62,534 bases of DNA from NCBI RefSeq assembly GCF_009733795.1, contig NZ_WNXX01000020.1:1-62534 (forward strand), in the 5' to 3' direction. The position numbers and the translations under genes were made by a program. The notes beneath the pieces are model-generated. The model made no database searches, was not told the DNA's origin, and was given only the letters and a program-made list of their open reading frames with translations. Positions 1 through 9,145 of the stretch are shown in pieces. Origin of the DNA: Actinotalea caeni (GTDB taxonomy: Bacteria > Actinomycetota > Actinomycetes > Actinomycetales > Beutenbergiaceae). How positions within the stretch are numbered: the stretch's first letter is position 1; each line of letters starts with the position of its first letter.

Positions 1-310
1 CGCCCGCGCGCACGACCGCCGCGAGCGCCTCGGCGTAGCCGACGGCGTGCGGCCCGCCCGCCAGCGTGCGGAGCAGGTCGGTGGGCCCGGTGCGCCAGCG
101 CCGCCCGGCGGAGGCGGCGGTGAAGAAGTCGGCGAGGTCGGCGCCGTCGACCTCGGCGAGCCACGCCTGCGGCGCCCCGGGCGAGGACTCGGCGACCGCG
201 GCGGCCAGGCGCGCCCCCTCCTCGCGCGCCCGTTCGGCGGGCACGCCGGCCGCGGCGGCGGTCTCGACGAGGTCGGCCAGCGCCTCGCGCAGCGCGAGCG
301 GAGGAGTCAT
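1..310 (-). CDS. hypothetical protein, C-terminus outside window
   Basis: I do not recognise this protein. About 103 N-terminal residues are visible, beginning MTPPLALREALADL; the gene runs off the left edge. The visible part is Ala/Leu/Glu-rich, looks helical, and has a conserved-looking FFTAASAGRRW stretch near residues 63-73. There is no signal peptide or membrane segment. The ATG overlaps the TGA of the XpaC-like gene by 4 bases (ATGA, 307-310), so it is very likely the third gene of a telA operon and translationally coupled. A role beside TelA is inferred from position only. Confidence 0.7.
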   Translation of the reverse strand, partial: MTPPLALREALADLVETAAAAGVPAERAREEGARLAAAVAESSPGAPQAWLAEVDGADLADFFTAASAGRRWRTGPTDLLRTLAGGPHAVGYAEALAAVVRAG

Positions 311-816
311 GACGCCTCCGGCGGGTTGTCGAGCGTCGAGGCGCGGAACTTCTCCTCGAGGAACGCGCCGTGGGCGATGAGGGCGTTCGCGTCCTGGCGG
401 GACACGGCGTCGGAGATCTTCGCGATCGTCGCGCCGAGCAGGTCGAGCTGGTCGACCAGCAGCATCAGCGACGTCTTGCCGTCGGCCACCACCCGCCGGT
501 CGGCGAAGTCGCGCGGCAGCCGCAGGTAGGCGTCGACCGCCTCCGGGAGGTAGCTGGTCGCGGTCGCGACCACCGTGTGCGCCTGCCGGCTGCCGAGGCC
601 GGGCCGGTCGAGACGCGGCACCATCTCGGCCACGGTGCGGGCGATCCGCTCGACGCGCGCCTGCACCGCGGGCGGCACACGGCCGGCGACGCGCCGGCGC
701 ACGTCCTCGACCGACGCGAGGATCTCCTCGCTCGTCGGCGAAGGCGGCAGCTCAGGCACGGGCACCGGCTCGGGCTCGCCCCGCAGCCTGCGCCCCAGCT
801 CCGACCACCATGACAC
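307..816 (-). CDS. XpaC-like helical partner of TelA
   Basis: A 169-residue soluble, mainly helical protein read from GTG at 816, 22 bases after the telA stop, with GGACGG about 10 bases upstream as ribosome site. A Pro-rich head of about 30 residues is followed by long amphipathic helices. The segment SYLPEAVDAYLRLP resembles the YLP...Y core of the XpaC (5-bromo-4-chloroindolyl phosphate hydrolysis) family, which commonly neighbours TelA/KlaA genes in bacteria. Biochemical function is unknown; a joint role with TelA in envelope or toxic-anion stress is inferred from context. An upstream in-frame extension to 975 is rejected because it would overlap telA by 136 bases. Confidence 0.7.
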   Translation of the reverse strand: MSWWSELGRRLRGEPEPVPVPELPPSPTSEEILASVEDVRRRVAGRVPPAVQARVERIARTVAEMVPRLDRPGLGSRQAHTVVATATSYLPEAVDAYLRLPRDFADRRVVADGKTSLMLLVDQLDLLGATIAKISDAVSRQDANALIAHGAFLEEKFRASTLDNPPEAS

Positions 817-838
817 GCCGATCAGCCCGTCCGGTCGG

Positions 839-2092
839 TCAGCCCTGCGCGCCGCCGGGGCGGCCGAGGCCGAGCCCGTCGACGTCCAGCTCGCCGCCCT
901 CGAGCTCGGCCGCCGCCGAGCGGCGCGAGCGCTCGAGGTAGTCGGCCGCCTTGGCGGTCTCGGTCTCGAGCACACCGACCGTCTGCGCCATCGAGTCCAG
1001 CGCGGCGATCTTGAAGGCCGAGATCGAGTCGAGCGTCGCGTAGATGTTGGCGAACGCGCTCTGCAGCTGCTCGATGCCGATCGTCGCGCTGGCCGCCTGC
1101 TCCTGGATCGTCGCCGAGTTGTCCGCGAGCATCTTCGACGTCGCGACGATGAGGTTCGACGTCGTGGTGTTGAGCGCGGTGATCTGGTCGAGCACGAGCT
1201 TCTGGTTGGCCAACGCCTGCGCGACGATGACGGCGGTGCGCAGCGCCGACAGCGTCGTCGTCGTCGCGCGGTCGACGCCCTTGATCAGCTCGAGGTTGTT
1301 CTTGATGATCACGTCCATCGCCAGGTAGCCCTGGATCGAGACCGCGAGCTGGGTGAGCAGGTCCTGGTGCTTCTGCCGGACGTAGAACAGCACGTCCTCG
1401 CGCAGCGCACGCGCCCGCTCGGGGTCGGTCGCGTCGAGCTCGGCGATCCTCGCCGAGAGCTGGGCGTCGATGCGCTCGGCCATGAAGATGTACTGGTTGA
1501 GGCGGCCCATGGTGTCCCACAGGTTCCGCTTCTCGAGGTTGAGCGCGGCGTTGTCCTTGCGCAGCTCGTCCTGGCCGTTGTACAGCGCCCGGATGATCGC
1601 GTCGAGCTGCTTCTGCGCGGACTCGTAGCGGCGGAAGTAGTCGGTGACCTTCTCGCCGAACGGCAGGAAGCCGAGCAGCTTCTTGCCGACGCTGGCCTCC
1701 GAGGGGTCGAGCTCCTCGACCGTGCGACGCAGCGCGAGCAGCGACTGCCCGACCGTCGAGGACTCCGACAGGCCGCCCTCCTTGATCTCCTTGACCGGTG
1801 TCGCGAGGAGCCGGTTGGAGACCTCCGCGGCGCGCCGGATGTCGGCGTCGCCCATCGTGCGGACCGAGTCGGCCTTGGCGGCGTACTCGGGCGACCTGGT
1901 GTCGGCCTCCAGCAGCGACGCGAGGTAGGAGTCGGCCTTGGCCGTCAGCGTCGGGACCATCTCCGGGTCGACCTTGGGCGCCATCGCCGGCGCTTGCGTC
2001 GTCGGGACCGCAGCCACCGGGTCCGGCGGGGTCAGCGACAGCGCGTCCTCGGCGTCCGGCGGGTCGAGGGGGGCGGCGGCCTGGTCGGTCAT
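839..2092 (-). CDS. telA: TelA family toxic anion resistance protein
   Basis: 417 residues, the usual size for the TelA/KlaA family (tellurite and other toxic-anion resistance; also linked to envelope stress, mechanism unresolved). The N-terminus is Ala/Pro-rich. The body carries family-like stretches such as LLGFLPFGEKVTDYFRRYES and a long helical region with NKNL/QALANQKLVLDQ-type heptads, consistent with coiled coil. No membrane segment is evident, so it is probably cytoplasmic. The ATG follows GAGGA by 6 bases. It heads a probable operon with the XpaC-like gene and the unknown gene at the left edge. A 63-base spacer separates it from the FGGY kinase, enough for its own promoter, but I could not assign one convincingly. 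Confidence 0.9.
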   Translation of the reverse strand: MTDQAAAPLDPPDAEDALSLTPPDPVAAVPTTQAPAMAPKVDPEMVPTLTAKADSYLASLLEADTRSPEYAAKADSVRTMGDADIRRAAEVSNRLLATPVKEIKEGGLSESSTVGQSLLALRRTVEELDPSEASVGKKLLGFLPFGEKVTDYFRRYESAQKQLDAIIRALYNGQDELRKDNAALNLEKRNLWDTMGRLNQYIFMAERIDAQLSARIAELDATDPERARALREDVLFYVRQKHQDLLTQLAVSIQGYLAMDVIIKNNLELIKGVDRATTTTLSALRTAVIVAQALANQKLVLDQITALNTTTSNLIVATSKMLADNSATIQEQAASATIGIEQLQSAFANIYATLDSISAFKIAALDSMAQTVGVLETETAKAADYLERSRRSAAAELEGGELDVDGLGLGRPGGAQG

Positions 2093-2155
2093 GGTCGTCC
2101 TCGCGGGGTCGTGCCAGCAGGTCTAGGGAAGGTCAAGCAGATGTCTACGGCCAAT

Positions 2156-3640
2156 CTACGGCAGCCCGGCCGAGGACGGCCGGTCCGCGCCGGGCAGGTC
2201 TGCCCGTCCCGCGGTCGCGCGCGCGACGAAGTCGACGACCGCGGGGCCGTGAGGGTCGGAGTCGAGCGCCGGCCGGTGCGCGCGCGGCAGGGTGGGCGCG
2301 TCGTGCAGCGCCTGCGCCGCGGGTCCGAGCGCGCCGGCGCGCACGAGCGCGAGCAGCGCGGCGCCATCGGCCACCGGCTCGGCCGCCGTCACGGTCGCCA
2401 GCGGCCACGGCAGCGTCGCGCTCTTGAGGTCGGTCCACAGCAGCGGCAGCCGGTCGCCCGCGACGACCGTGACCTCGCCGGGCCGCGCGGTCTGCGTCGT
2501 GATCATCCAGCGCGCCTGGTAGCAGACGCCCTCGACGACGGCGCGGGCCTGCCGGTGCGGCGGCCAGCCCGCTGGCGGTGCGCCGGCGACGGCGTCCGGG
2601 TCGGGGGCCGGCGTCTGGCGGCCGCGCAGGTACGGCAGCACGGCCGCGCCCGTCGGCGCCGCGTCCTCGCCCGCCGCGCGCGCGAGGACGTCCGCCTGCT
2701 GCTCGGGGTCCAGCGTGTCGAGCCACGCGCGCAGCATGGCGCCCGCGCTCGAGGAGCCGGCGACCACGGCGTCGTGGTCGCCCGCGACCGTGCGGACGAG
2801 GCTCATGCCGTCGGCGCGGACGCGCGCCGGCTCGGCGGGCCGCTGCGGCAGCACGGTCAGGACCGCCTCGGCCGTGCCGAGGGAGTCGGCGACCTGGTGC
2901 GGTCGGCGCACGCCCGCCGCCCACGCCGCCACCTGGTGGTCGTGGCCCGCCACGACGACGGGCACGCCGGCGGGCAGACCCAGGTCCCGCGCGACGTCCG
3001 GTCCGAGGCTCCCGGCGACCTCGCGCGGGTCGGCGACCGGCGGCAGCCGGTCGGGGCGCATCCCCACGACGCCGAGGATCTCGTGGTCGAACCGCACCGG
3101 CTCCCCCGGTCCCGGCAGCCGCGCACCGCCCGTGCGCCCCGCGAGCGTGTGGTCGGTCGCCCGGCTGCCGGTCAGCGCGTGCACGAGCAGATCGGCCGCG
3201 CCGAGCCAGCACGCCGTCCGTGACCACACCTCGGGCCGGGTGCGGCGCAGCCACGCCCACGTGGCGAGCGGGGTCTTGGCCGACAGCCGCACCCCGGTCG
3301 CGACGAACAGGTCGGGCGCGAGGTCGCGCATCCTGCTCGCGTCCTCCGCGCCCAGGCCCTCGTCCCAGCGCAGCAGCGGCGTCAGCGGCCGGTTGCCGGC
3401 GTCGAGCGGCAGCCCCGTCTCGGCCATCGACGCGACCCCGACCGCCACGACGTCGCGCCCGCGGTCGCCGACGGCGTCGCGCGCCGTCCGGAGCGCGGTC
3501 GCCACGAGCTCGGGGCCGGTTCCGGGGGTCGGAGCGCTCGCGACCGCGAGCTCGCGCACCCGGTCGCCGTCGAGCAGCACCAGGGCGGCCTTGGTCGTCG
3601 AGGTCCCGACGTCGACACCGAGCGCGAGCACGCCCCTCAT
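2156..3640 (-). CDS. FGGY-family carbohydrate kinase
   Basis: 494 residues, standard FGGY length (xylulokinase, gluconokinase, glycerol kinase relatives), phosphorylating a sugar or polyol with ATP. The N-terminal phosphate-binding loop reads ALGVDVGTSTTKAALVLLD (about residues 5-23). Further family landmarks are VAGHDHQVAAWAAG with the likely catalytic Asp, and the C-terminal ATPase half with SLGTAEAVL. Substrate cannot be told: no isomerase, dehydrogenase or transporter is adjacent. The start is the ATG at 3640, 20 bases after the AlkA-like gene stop, because the longer frame would run through that gene. It may be co-transcribed with der and the glycosylase. xylB is possible but not supported by neighbours. 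Confidence 0.85.
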   Translation of the reverse strand: MRGVLALGVDVGTSTTKAALVLLDGDRVRELAVASAPTPGTGPELVATALRTARDAVGDRGRDVVAVGVASMAETGLPLDAGNRPLTPLLRWDEGLGAEDASRMRDLAPDLFVATGVRLSAKTPLATWAWLRRTRPEVWSRTACWLGAADLLVHALTGSRATDHTLAGRTGGARLPGPGEPVRFDHEILGVVGMRPDRLPPVADPREVAGSLGPDVARDLGLPAGVPVVVAGHDHQVAAWAAGVRRPHQVADSLGTAEAVLTVLPQRPAEPARVRADGMSLVRTVAGDHDAVVAGSSSAGAMLRAWLDTLDPEQQADVLARAAGEDAAPTGAAVLPYLRGRQTPAPDPDAVAGAPPAGWPPHRQARAVVEGVCYQARWMITTQTARPGEVTVVAGDRLPLLWTDLKSATLPWPLATVTAAEPVADGAALLALVRAGALGPAAQALHDAPTLPRAHRPALDSDPHGPAVVDFVARATAGRADLPGADRPSSAGLP

Positions 3641-3660
3641 CCTCCCCGACGCACGCCGGC

Positions 3661-4308
3661 TCAGAGCGCGGGCACCGGCATCGCGTCGCGCCCGCGCCGA
3701 CGCAGGTACCCGTGCCACAGCAGCCGCGCCGCGGTCGACCGGTACGGCCGCCAGCGCTCCCCGTGCACCTCCAGCTCGGCGGCGCTCGGCACCTGGGCGA
3801 GCCCCAGCGTCTCGGCGGTCGCGACCTGCAGGGCGCGGTCGCCCACCGGCCACAGGTCGGGCCGGTGCAGGCAGGCGAGGAGGTACACGTCCGCCGTCCA
3901 GCGGCCGATGCCCGGCAGCGCGGTCAGCGCCGCCCGGGCGGCGTCGTCGTCGAGAGCGGCGAGCCCGTCGAGGTCGAGCGCACCGGTCTCGACCGCGGTC
4001 GCCAGCGCCAGCAGGTAGCGCTGCTTCTGACGTGACACGCCGTCGCCGCGCATGTCGTCGTTGGCGAGCACGTGCCGCGGCGTCATGCCGCCCTGGTGGC
4101 GCAGCATGCTGCGGTAGGTGGCCGCGGCGGACGCGAGCGAGACCTGCTGCTCGAGCACGAGCAGCACCAGCGTCGCGAAGCCCGGCGGGCGGCTCCAGTA
4201 GTCGGGCCGTCCGTGCTCGGCGACGAGGCCGGCGAGCTGCGGGTCGGCACCGACGAGCGCGGCGACGGCCTCGGCGAAGGCGCGCTCCGCCGTCGAGCCC
4301 GCTGTCAT
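3661..4308 (-). CDS. AlkA-type DNA-3-methyladenine glycosylase
   Basis: 215 residues of the HhH-GPD superfamily, base-excision glycosylases removing alkylated purines. The helix-hairpin-helix is [20 protein letters not shown] (about residues 133-152), followed by the Gly/Pro-rich loop and the likely catalytic Asp in WPVGDRAL. No C-terminal 4Fe-4S cysteine cluster is present, so it is closer to AlkA than to MutY/Nth. It lacks the N-terminal AlkA beta domain, typical of short actinobacterial versions. Its ATG overlaps the der TGA by 4 bases (4305-4308), implying coupled translation. Substrate range (3-meA versus broader) is not determinable from sequence. Confidence 0.87.
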   Translation of the reverse strand: MTAGSTAERAFAEAVAALVGADPQLAGLVAEHGRPDYWSRPPGFATLVLLVLEQQVSLASAAATYRSMLRHQGGMTPRHVLANDDMRGDGVSRQKQRYLLALATAVETGALDLDGLAALDDDAARAALTALPGIGRWTADVYLLACLHRPDLWPVGDRALQVATAETLGLAQVPSAAELEVHGERWRPYRSTAARLLWHGYLRRRGRDAMPVPAL

Positions 4309-5804
4309 CGCGGGCGGCGGCGCTTCTCCCGCACCCGCACGCTGATCTCGATCGGCGTGCCCGTGAAGGAGAACGTCTCGCGCAGCCGCCGCTCGATGAA
4401 GCGCCGGTAGCCGGGGTCGAGGAACCCGGTGGCGAACACGACGAACCGGGGCGGGCGGGTGTCGGCCTGGGTCGCGAACAGGATCCGGGGCTGCTTGCCG
4501 CCGCGCACCGGGTGCGGCTGCGCGGCGGTCAGCTCGCCGAGGAACGCGTTGAGACGTCCGGTCGGGATGCGGGTGTCCCACGACTCCAGCGACACGTCGA
4601 GCGCGCGCACGAGCCGGTCGACGTGCCAGCGGGTGCGGGCCGACAGGTTGACGCGCGGCGCCCATCGCACCTGCACGAGGTCCTGCTCGATCTCCCGCTC
4701 GAGCAGCGCGCGCCGCTCGTCGTCCATGAGGTCCCACTTGTTGTAGGCGATCACGAGCGCCCGGCCCGCGTCGATGACCTGCTGGATCACGCGCACGTCC
4801 TGCTCGGACATCGGGACGCTGGCGTCGACAAGCACGACGCCGACCTCCGCCTTCTCGATCGCGGTCTGGGTGCGCAGCGAGGCGTAGAAGTCGGCACCGC
4901 GGGTCTGGTGCACCCGGCGGCGGATGCCCGCGGTGTCGACGAACACCCATTGCCGGTCGCCGAGCGTGACCAGCTCGTCCACCGGGTCGCGCGTGGTGCC
5001 CGCGACGTCGTCGACGACGACGCGCTCGCTGCGGGTGAGCGCGTTGAGGAGCGAGGACTTGCCGACGTTGGGGCGGCCCACGAGCGCCACCCGGCGGGGC
5101 CCGCCCTCCGGCACCGCGCTGCCGACGGCCGAGGTCTCCGGCAGCAGCGCCAGCACCTCGTCGAGGAGGTCGCCCGACCCGCGGCCGTGCAGCGCCGACA
5201 GCGGGAACGGCTCGCCGAGGCCCAGGTTCCACAGCGCAGCGGCGTCGGCCTCGCCGCGCTGGTCGTCGACCTTGTTGGCGACCAGCAGCACCGGCTTCTT
5301 CGACCGCCGCAGCAGCCGCACGACCTGCTCGTCGGTGTCGGTCGCCCCCACGGTGGCGTCGACGACGAAGAGCACCGCGTCGGCCAGCTCGACCGCGGCC
5401 TCGGCCTGCTCGGCCACCCGCGCCTGCAGCCCGCGGGCGTCGTGCTCCCAGCCCCCGGTGTCGACGACGACGAAGCGCCGGCCCGCCCACTCGGCCTCGT
5501 AGGTGACGCGGTCGCGCGTCACGCCGGGGGTGTCCTGCACCACTGCCTCGCGCCTGCCCAGGATGCGGTTGACCAGCGTCGACTTGCCGACGTTCGGCCG
5601 GCCGACGACAGCCAGCACCGGCAGCGGCCCGGCGTCCGCGCCGCTCCCGTCGCCGCCGTCGCGGCCCTCGAGGACCGCGAGGTCGTCGGGGTCGAGCTCG
5701 TAGTCCTCGAGCCCGGCCCGCAGCGCCTGCGCGCGCTGGGCGTCGTCCTCGGAGTCGACGACGTGCGGGGTTCGGACGAGGTCCTGCTCGGGGGTGTCGC
5801 TCAC
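4305..5804 (-). CDS. der: ribosome biogenesis GTPase Der (EngA)
   Basis: 499 residues with two tandem G domains. G1 motifs are [14 protein letters not shown] and [18 protein letters not shown] appears in the first switch and DTAG in the second; NKVD and NKWD are the G4 boxes. A C-terminal KH-like domain follows. Der acts in 50S subunit maturation. The roughly 60-residue acidic N-terminal extension is usual in actinobacteria. I use GTG at 5804, with GGAAG 9 bases upstream, instead of the longer frame to 5885. It follows tyrA-cmk-plsC in the common actinobacterial order and leads into the glycosylase with a 4-base overlap. Confidence 0.96.
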   Translation of the reverse strand: MSDTPEQDLVRTPHVVDSEDDAQRAQALRAGLEDYELDPDDLAVLEGRDGGDGSGADAGPLPVLAVVGRPNVGKSTLVNRILGRREAVVQDTPGVTRDRVTYEAEWAGRRFVVVDTGGWEHDARGLQARVAEQAEAAVELADAVLFVVDATVGATDTDEQVVRLLRRSKKPVLLVANKVDDQRGEADAAALWNLGLGEPFPLSALHGRGSGDLLDEVLALLPETSAVGSAVPEGGPRRVALVGRPNVGKSSLLNALTRSERVVVDDVAGTTRDPVDELVTLGDRQWVFVDTAGIRRRVHQTRGADFYASLRTQTAIEKAEVGVVLVDASVPMSEQDVRVIQQVIDAGRALVIAYNKWDLMDDERRALLEREIEQDLVQVRWAPRVNLSARTRWHVDRLVRALDVSLESWDTRIPTGRLNAFLGELTAAQPHPVRGGKQPRILFATQADTRPPRFVVFATGFLDPGYRRFIERRLRETFSFTGTPIEISVRVREKRRRPR

Positions 5805-5895
5805 CCTGGCATTCTTCCGTACCCGCCGCGGCCAGGCGGTCAGGTGCGGGGCGCGCTGCGCGGACGCCGTGCCCACGGCCCGCACGGCCCGCCGG

Positions 5896-6615
5896 CTAGT
5901 CGTCCGGGAGGTCGACGCCGGTGCGCGCGATCGCGGCCTCGACGTGGCGGCTCATCTCCGCCTGCACCCGCTCGGCGGCCGCGGCGACCGCGGCGCGGCC
6001 GGTGGCGGCGTCGTCGGGAGCGGCCTGGAACGGCTCGCCGAAGACGACGAACAGGCGGGCCCGGAACCCGGGGACGTGCCCCCGCCGCTGGCCGCGCTTG
6101 CGGGTGCCGAGGATCGCGACCGGCACGACCGGGGACCCGGAGCGGACCGCGAGCCACGCGATGCCGGCCTTCGCCGAGCTGACGTCGCCGCGGCCTCGCG
6201 TGCCCTCGGGGAACACCGCGACCAGCCGGTCCTCGTTGAGCAGGGCCAGCGCCGTCGTCAGCGCGGCGCGGCCGGTGCCGCGGTCGACCGGGATCTGCCC
6301 GGCGTTGCGCATGAGGAAGCCGATGACGCCGTAGAACGCCTCCTCCTTGATGATGAAGTGCGACCGCCGCGGGATGCAGCCGTGCAGCAGCGGGCCGTCG
6401 ATGATCCCGGTGTGGTTGGCGGCGAGCAGCACGCGGCCGGTGCGCGGCACGTTCTCGGCGCCGATCACCGTCGTGCGCCACACGACCTTCGCGAGGAACC
6501 ACCCGACGCGCCGCGACCACGCGGGGCCCCACCGCTTGATGTGCTCGGGCCGGATCTCCTGGCCGGGCGTGCGCGCGGGCTTCTGCGGCGTGCCGGCCTT
6601 GTCCGAGCCGCTCAC
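5896..6615 (-). CDS. 1-acylglycerol-3-phosphate acyltransferase (PlsC family)
   Basis: 239 residues. The PlsC/LPLAT signature is complete: NHTGIID (H-x4-D, about residues 67-73) for catalysis and FPEGTRGRG for glycerol-phosphate binding, plus the VVPVAILGT motif. The expected reaction is acylation of lysophosphatidate or a related lysolipid at the membrane; a fully hydrophobic transmembrane helix is not obvious, so it is probably peripheral. It begins with GTG overlapping the cmk stop as GTGA (6612-6615). The cmk-plsC order is common in actinobacteria. It may instead acylate another glycerolipid, since several paralogues usually exist per genome. Confidence 0.9.
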   Translation of the reverse strand: MSGSDKAGTPQKPARTPGQEIRPEHIKRWGPAWSRRVGWFLAKVVWRTTVIGAENVPRTGRVLLAANHTGIIDGPLLHGCIPRRSHFIIKEEAFYGVIGFLMRNAGQIPVDRGTGRAALTTALALLNEDRLVAVFPEGTRGRGDVSSAKAGIAWLAVRSGSPVVPVAILGTRKRGQRRGHVPGFRARLFVVFGEPFQAAPDDAATGRAAVAAAAERVQAEMSRHVEAAIARTGVDLPDD

Positions 6616-7313
6616 GACCCGGCCGCCCGCGCGGTCTCGACGAGGCGACGTACCGCGGCGACGGTCTCCTCGAGCGTCAGGTCGGAGGAGTCGACGGTGA
6701 CGACGCCCTCGGCGGCCTCGTGGAAGCTCGAGACGGTCGCGTCGTCGGCGTCGCGGCGCAGCACCTGGTCCTTCGTCGCCTCGAGCGCGGCCTCGTCGTC
6801 GGCGCCGTGCACCTCGCGCGCGCGCCGCCGCAGCCGCGCCTGCTCGTCGGCGACGAGCAGGATGCGCAGGTCGGCGTCCGGTGCGACGACGGTCGTGATG
6901 TCACGGCCCTCGGCGACCACGCCGCGGCGGGCGCGTTCCTCGTCGATGATCGCGCGCTGCCGGCGGCGCATCTCCGCGCGCACGTCGAGGTTGGTCGCGA
7001 CCTTGCTCACCAGCGTCGAGATCTCGGTCGAGCGGATGACCACCGACACGTCCTCGCCGCCGACGGCGACACCCGGCACGGCCGGGTCGGTCCCCATCGT
7101 CAGCGGCAGCTCGCGCGTGGCCCGTGCCACGGCGTCGGCGTCGTCGAGGTCGATGCCCTCGCGCACGCACCACCACGTGGCGGCGCGGTACATCGCCCCG
7201 GTGTCGAGGTAGGCGAGCCCGAGCTGCTCGGCGACCAGGCGGCTGATCGTCGACTTGCCGGACCCCGAGGGCCCGTCGACCGCGACGACGACCCCGCGCT
7301 CGTTCCCGCTCAC
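6612..7313 (-). CDS. cmk: cytidylate kinase
   Basis: 233 residues. The P-loop is DGPSGSGKST (about residues 13-22), followed by DTGAMYRA, the CMP-binding signature, and GRDITTVV near residue 140. It converts CMP/dCMP plus ATP to the diphosphates, supplying pyrimidine precursors. The start is GTG at 7313, which overlaps the tyrA TGA by 4 bases and places the P-loop at the normal distance; the 461-residue frame upstream is a shadow inside tyrA. It sits within the tdk-tyrA-cmk-plsC run of coupled genes. Confidence 0.95.
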   Translation of the reverse strand: MSGNERGVVVAVDGPSGSGKSTISRLVAEQLGLAYLDTGAMYRAATWWCVREGIDLDDADAVARATRELPLTMGTDPAVPGVAVGGEDVSVVIRSTEISTLVSKVATNLDVRAEMRRRQRAIIDEERARRGVVAEGRDITTVVAPDADLRILLVADEQARLRRRAREVHGADDEAALEATKDQVLRRDADDATVSSFHEAAEGVVTVDSSDLTLEETVAAVRRLVETARAAGS

Positions 7314-8443
7314 TCCACGACCACCCGCCACCCTCGTTCCTCCAGCTCGGTCACCAGCGTGCCCGCGACCCCCGGGAGCACCGACAGCGTCGCCATGCCG
7401 ACCTTCTGGCGCGGCGAGTGCTCCATCTGGAAGTCCTCGATGTTGATCCCGATCTCGCCGACCTCGCTGAACAGCCGGCCGAGCTCGCCCGGCCGGTCGG
7501 GCACGAGCACCGTGACCTCGCTGTACCGGCGTCGGGTGCCGCCGTGCTTGCCGGGGATCCGGGAGGCGCCGTCGTTGCCGGCCGAGATGAGGCCCGCGAT
7601 GCCCGCCAGCGCGCCGAGCGCGAGCGGGCCGTCCTCGGCGGCACGGTCGAGCGAGGACAGCAGCGCGTCGAGGTCGTCCCGGACGCCGCGCAGCGTCCGC
7701 CGGACGTGGTCGGCGTTGCCGACGAGGATCGACGCCCACAGGGTGGGGTCGCTCGCGGCGATGCGTGTGACGTCGCGCAGCCCCTGGCCCGCGAGCCCCA
7801 GCGCCCGCTCGGGTGCGGTGACCAGGCGCGCGGCGGCCAGCGACGACAGCAGCTGCGGCAGGTGCGAGACCAGCGCGACCGCCTCGTCGTGCTCGGTGGC
7901 GGTCATCTCGACGGGGCTCGCCCCGAGGTCGACCGCCAGGTCGCGCACCACCCTGATGCTCTCGGTCCGCGACACCGCGCTCGGCGTGATCACCCACGGC
8001 CGGCCGACGAACAGGTCGGAGTCGGCGGCCGCAGCACCGTGTCGCTCGCGGCCCGCCATCGGGTGCGACCCGACGTAGCGGGTGAGGTCGACGCCGAAGC
8101 CCTCGAGCTCGTGCTGGATGCGCGCCTTGACGCTCGCGACGTCGGTGACGGTCGCGTGCGGGTAGGCGTGCAGCGCCGCGCCCACGAGGCCCGCCGTCAC
8201 GTCGGGCGGGGCGGCGACGACCACGAGGTGCGGCGGCTCGTCGTCGGGGCCCTCCGGCTCGCCGGCGCCGACGTCACGCGCGAGCGCCTGGGCCGACGGC
8301 GAGGCGTCGCGCAGCCGCACCGGCACCCCGTGCGCGGTCAGGGCGAGCCCGATGCTCGCCCCGATCAGGCCGGTGCCGATGAGGAGCACGGGGCCTCGGG
8401 TCGCCAGCTGGGCGGCGGGCGCGGCGGGTCCTGCCTCGGTCAC
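7310..8443 (-). CDS. tyrA: prephenate dehydrogenase with ACT domain
   Basis: 377 residues. The Rossmann motif LIGTGLIGASIG (about residues 20-31) binds NAD(P), the SHPMAGRE signature is the prephenate-binding region, and SHLPQLLSS follows. The C-terminal 70 or so residues form an ACT domain (VTVLVPDRPGELGRL...IGINIEDFQ), the typical site of feedback inhibition by an aromatic amino acid. It oxidatively decarboxylates prephenate to 4-hydroxyphenylpyruvate for tyrosine synthesis. GTG at 8443 overlaps the tdk stop as GTGA. The upstream neighbour is tdk, not the scpA-scpB-rluB genes that frequently precede tyrA-cmk in actinobacteria. Confidence 0.95.
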   Translation of the reverse strand: MTEAGPAAPAAQLATRGPVLLIGTGLIGASIGLALTAHGVPVRLRDASPSAQALARDVGAGEPEGPDDEPPHLVVVAAPPDVTAGLVGAALHAYPHATVTDVASVKARIQHELEGFGVDLTRYVGSHPMAGRERHGAAAADSDLFVGRPWVITPSAVSRTESIRVVRDLAVDLGASPVEMTATEHDEAVALVSHLPQLLSSLAAARLVTAPERALGLAGQGLRDVTRIAASDPTLWASILVGNADHVRRTLRGVRDDLDALLSSLDRAAEDGPLALGALAGIAGLISAGNDGASRIPGKHGGTRRRYSEVTVLVPDRPGELGRLFSEVGEIGINIEDFQMEHSPRQKVGMATLSVLPGVAGTLVTELEERGWRVVVE

Positions 8444-9144
8444 GATCGGCCACTGTAGCCGGGCCCGCCGTTCGGCTGCGGCACCGGGCACACCTCGAGA
8501 TCCAGCGGCAGCGGGTCGGGCGAGGGGCTGACGGCGCGGGCCGCGCTCGCGGTCATCCGGCGCATGTGGTGGCGGCGGCACAGCACCTCGTACCCGACGA
8601 CGCCGCGCTCCTGGGCGTCGGTGTCCCCGACGACGACCTGCGCGCCCTCGGTGACCATGACGCCGTCGACCGTGCGCGCGTTGTGGGTGGCGCGGCGCCC
8701 GCACCAGCACAGCGCCTGCACCTGCAGCACCTCCACGCGGTCGGCCAGCTCGATGAGCCGCGCCGAGCCGGGGAACAGCCGGGTGCGGAAGTCGGTGCTG
8801 ATCCCGAAGGCGAACACGTCGACGTCGAGCTCGTCGACGACGCGCGCCAGCGCCTCCACCTGCTCGGCGCTGTAGAACTGGGCCTCGTCGCAGATGAGGT
8901 AGTCGACGACGCCGCCGCGGGTGCGTCGCTGGATGACCTCCTGCCAGAAGTCGGTGGCGTCGGTGACCTCGACGGCGTCGATCCGCAGCCCGAGCCGCGA
9001 CGACAGCATGCCCTCGCCCGCGCGGTCGTTGCGGGAGAAGATGACGCCCCGGCGGCCGCTCTGGGCGTGGTTGTGGTTGAGCTGCAGCGCCAGGGTGCTC
9101 TTGCCGGAGTCCATGGTGCCGGCGAAGTACGTGAGCGTCGCCAT
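8440..9144 (-). CDS. tdk: thymidine kinase (type II, zinc-binding)
   Basis: 234 residues. The P-loop is GTMDSGKST (residues 9-17), the Walker B/catalytic segment is ICDEAQFY, and the zinc lasso has CWCGRRATHNAR plus CRRHH, giving three cysteines and a histidine as ligands. It salvages thymidine to dTMP. A proline-rich tail of about 30 residues extends beyond the core. The ATG follows the phosphodiesterase stop by one base, and its own stop overlaps the tyrA start, so it lies inside a tightly packed polycistron. Confidence 0.95.
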   Translation of the reverse strand: MATLTYFAGTMDSGKSTLALQLNHNHAQSGRRGVIFSRNDRAGEGMLSSRLGLRIDAVEVTDATDFWQEVIQRRTRGGVVDYLICDEAQFYSAEQVEALARVVDELDVDVFAFGISTDFRTRLFPGSARLIELADRVEVLQVQALCWCGRRATHNARTVDGVMVTEGAQVVVGDTDAQERGVVGYEVLCRRHHMRRMTASAARAVSPSPDPLPLDLEVCPVPQPNGGPGYSGRS

Positions 9145-9145
9145 G

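Noticed and set aside
2156-3640. Naming the FGGY kinase xylB or glpK
   Set aside because: No substrate-specific residues or pathway neighbours are visible to justify a symbol.
575-6182. Very long plus-strand ORFs of 800-1150 codons
   Set aside because: They lie opposite conserved genes, have Arg/Pro/Ala-rich translations without domains, and arise from the GC-rich codon pattern.
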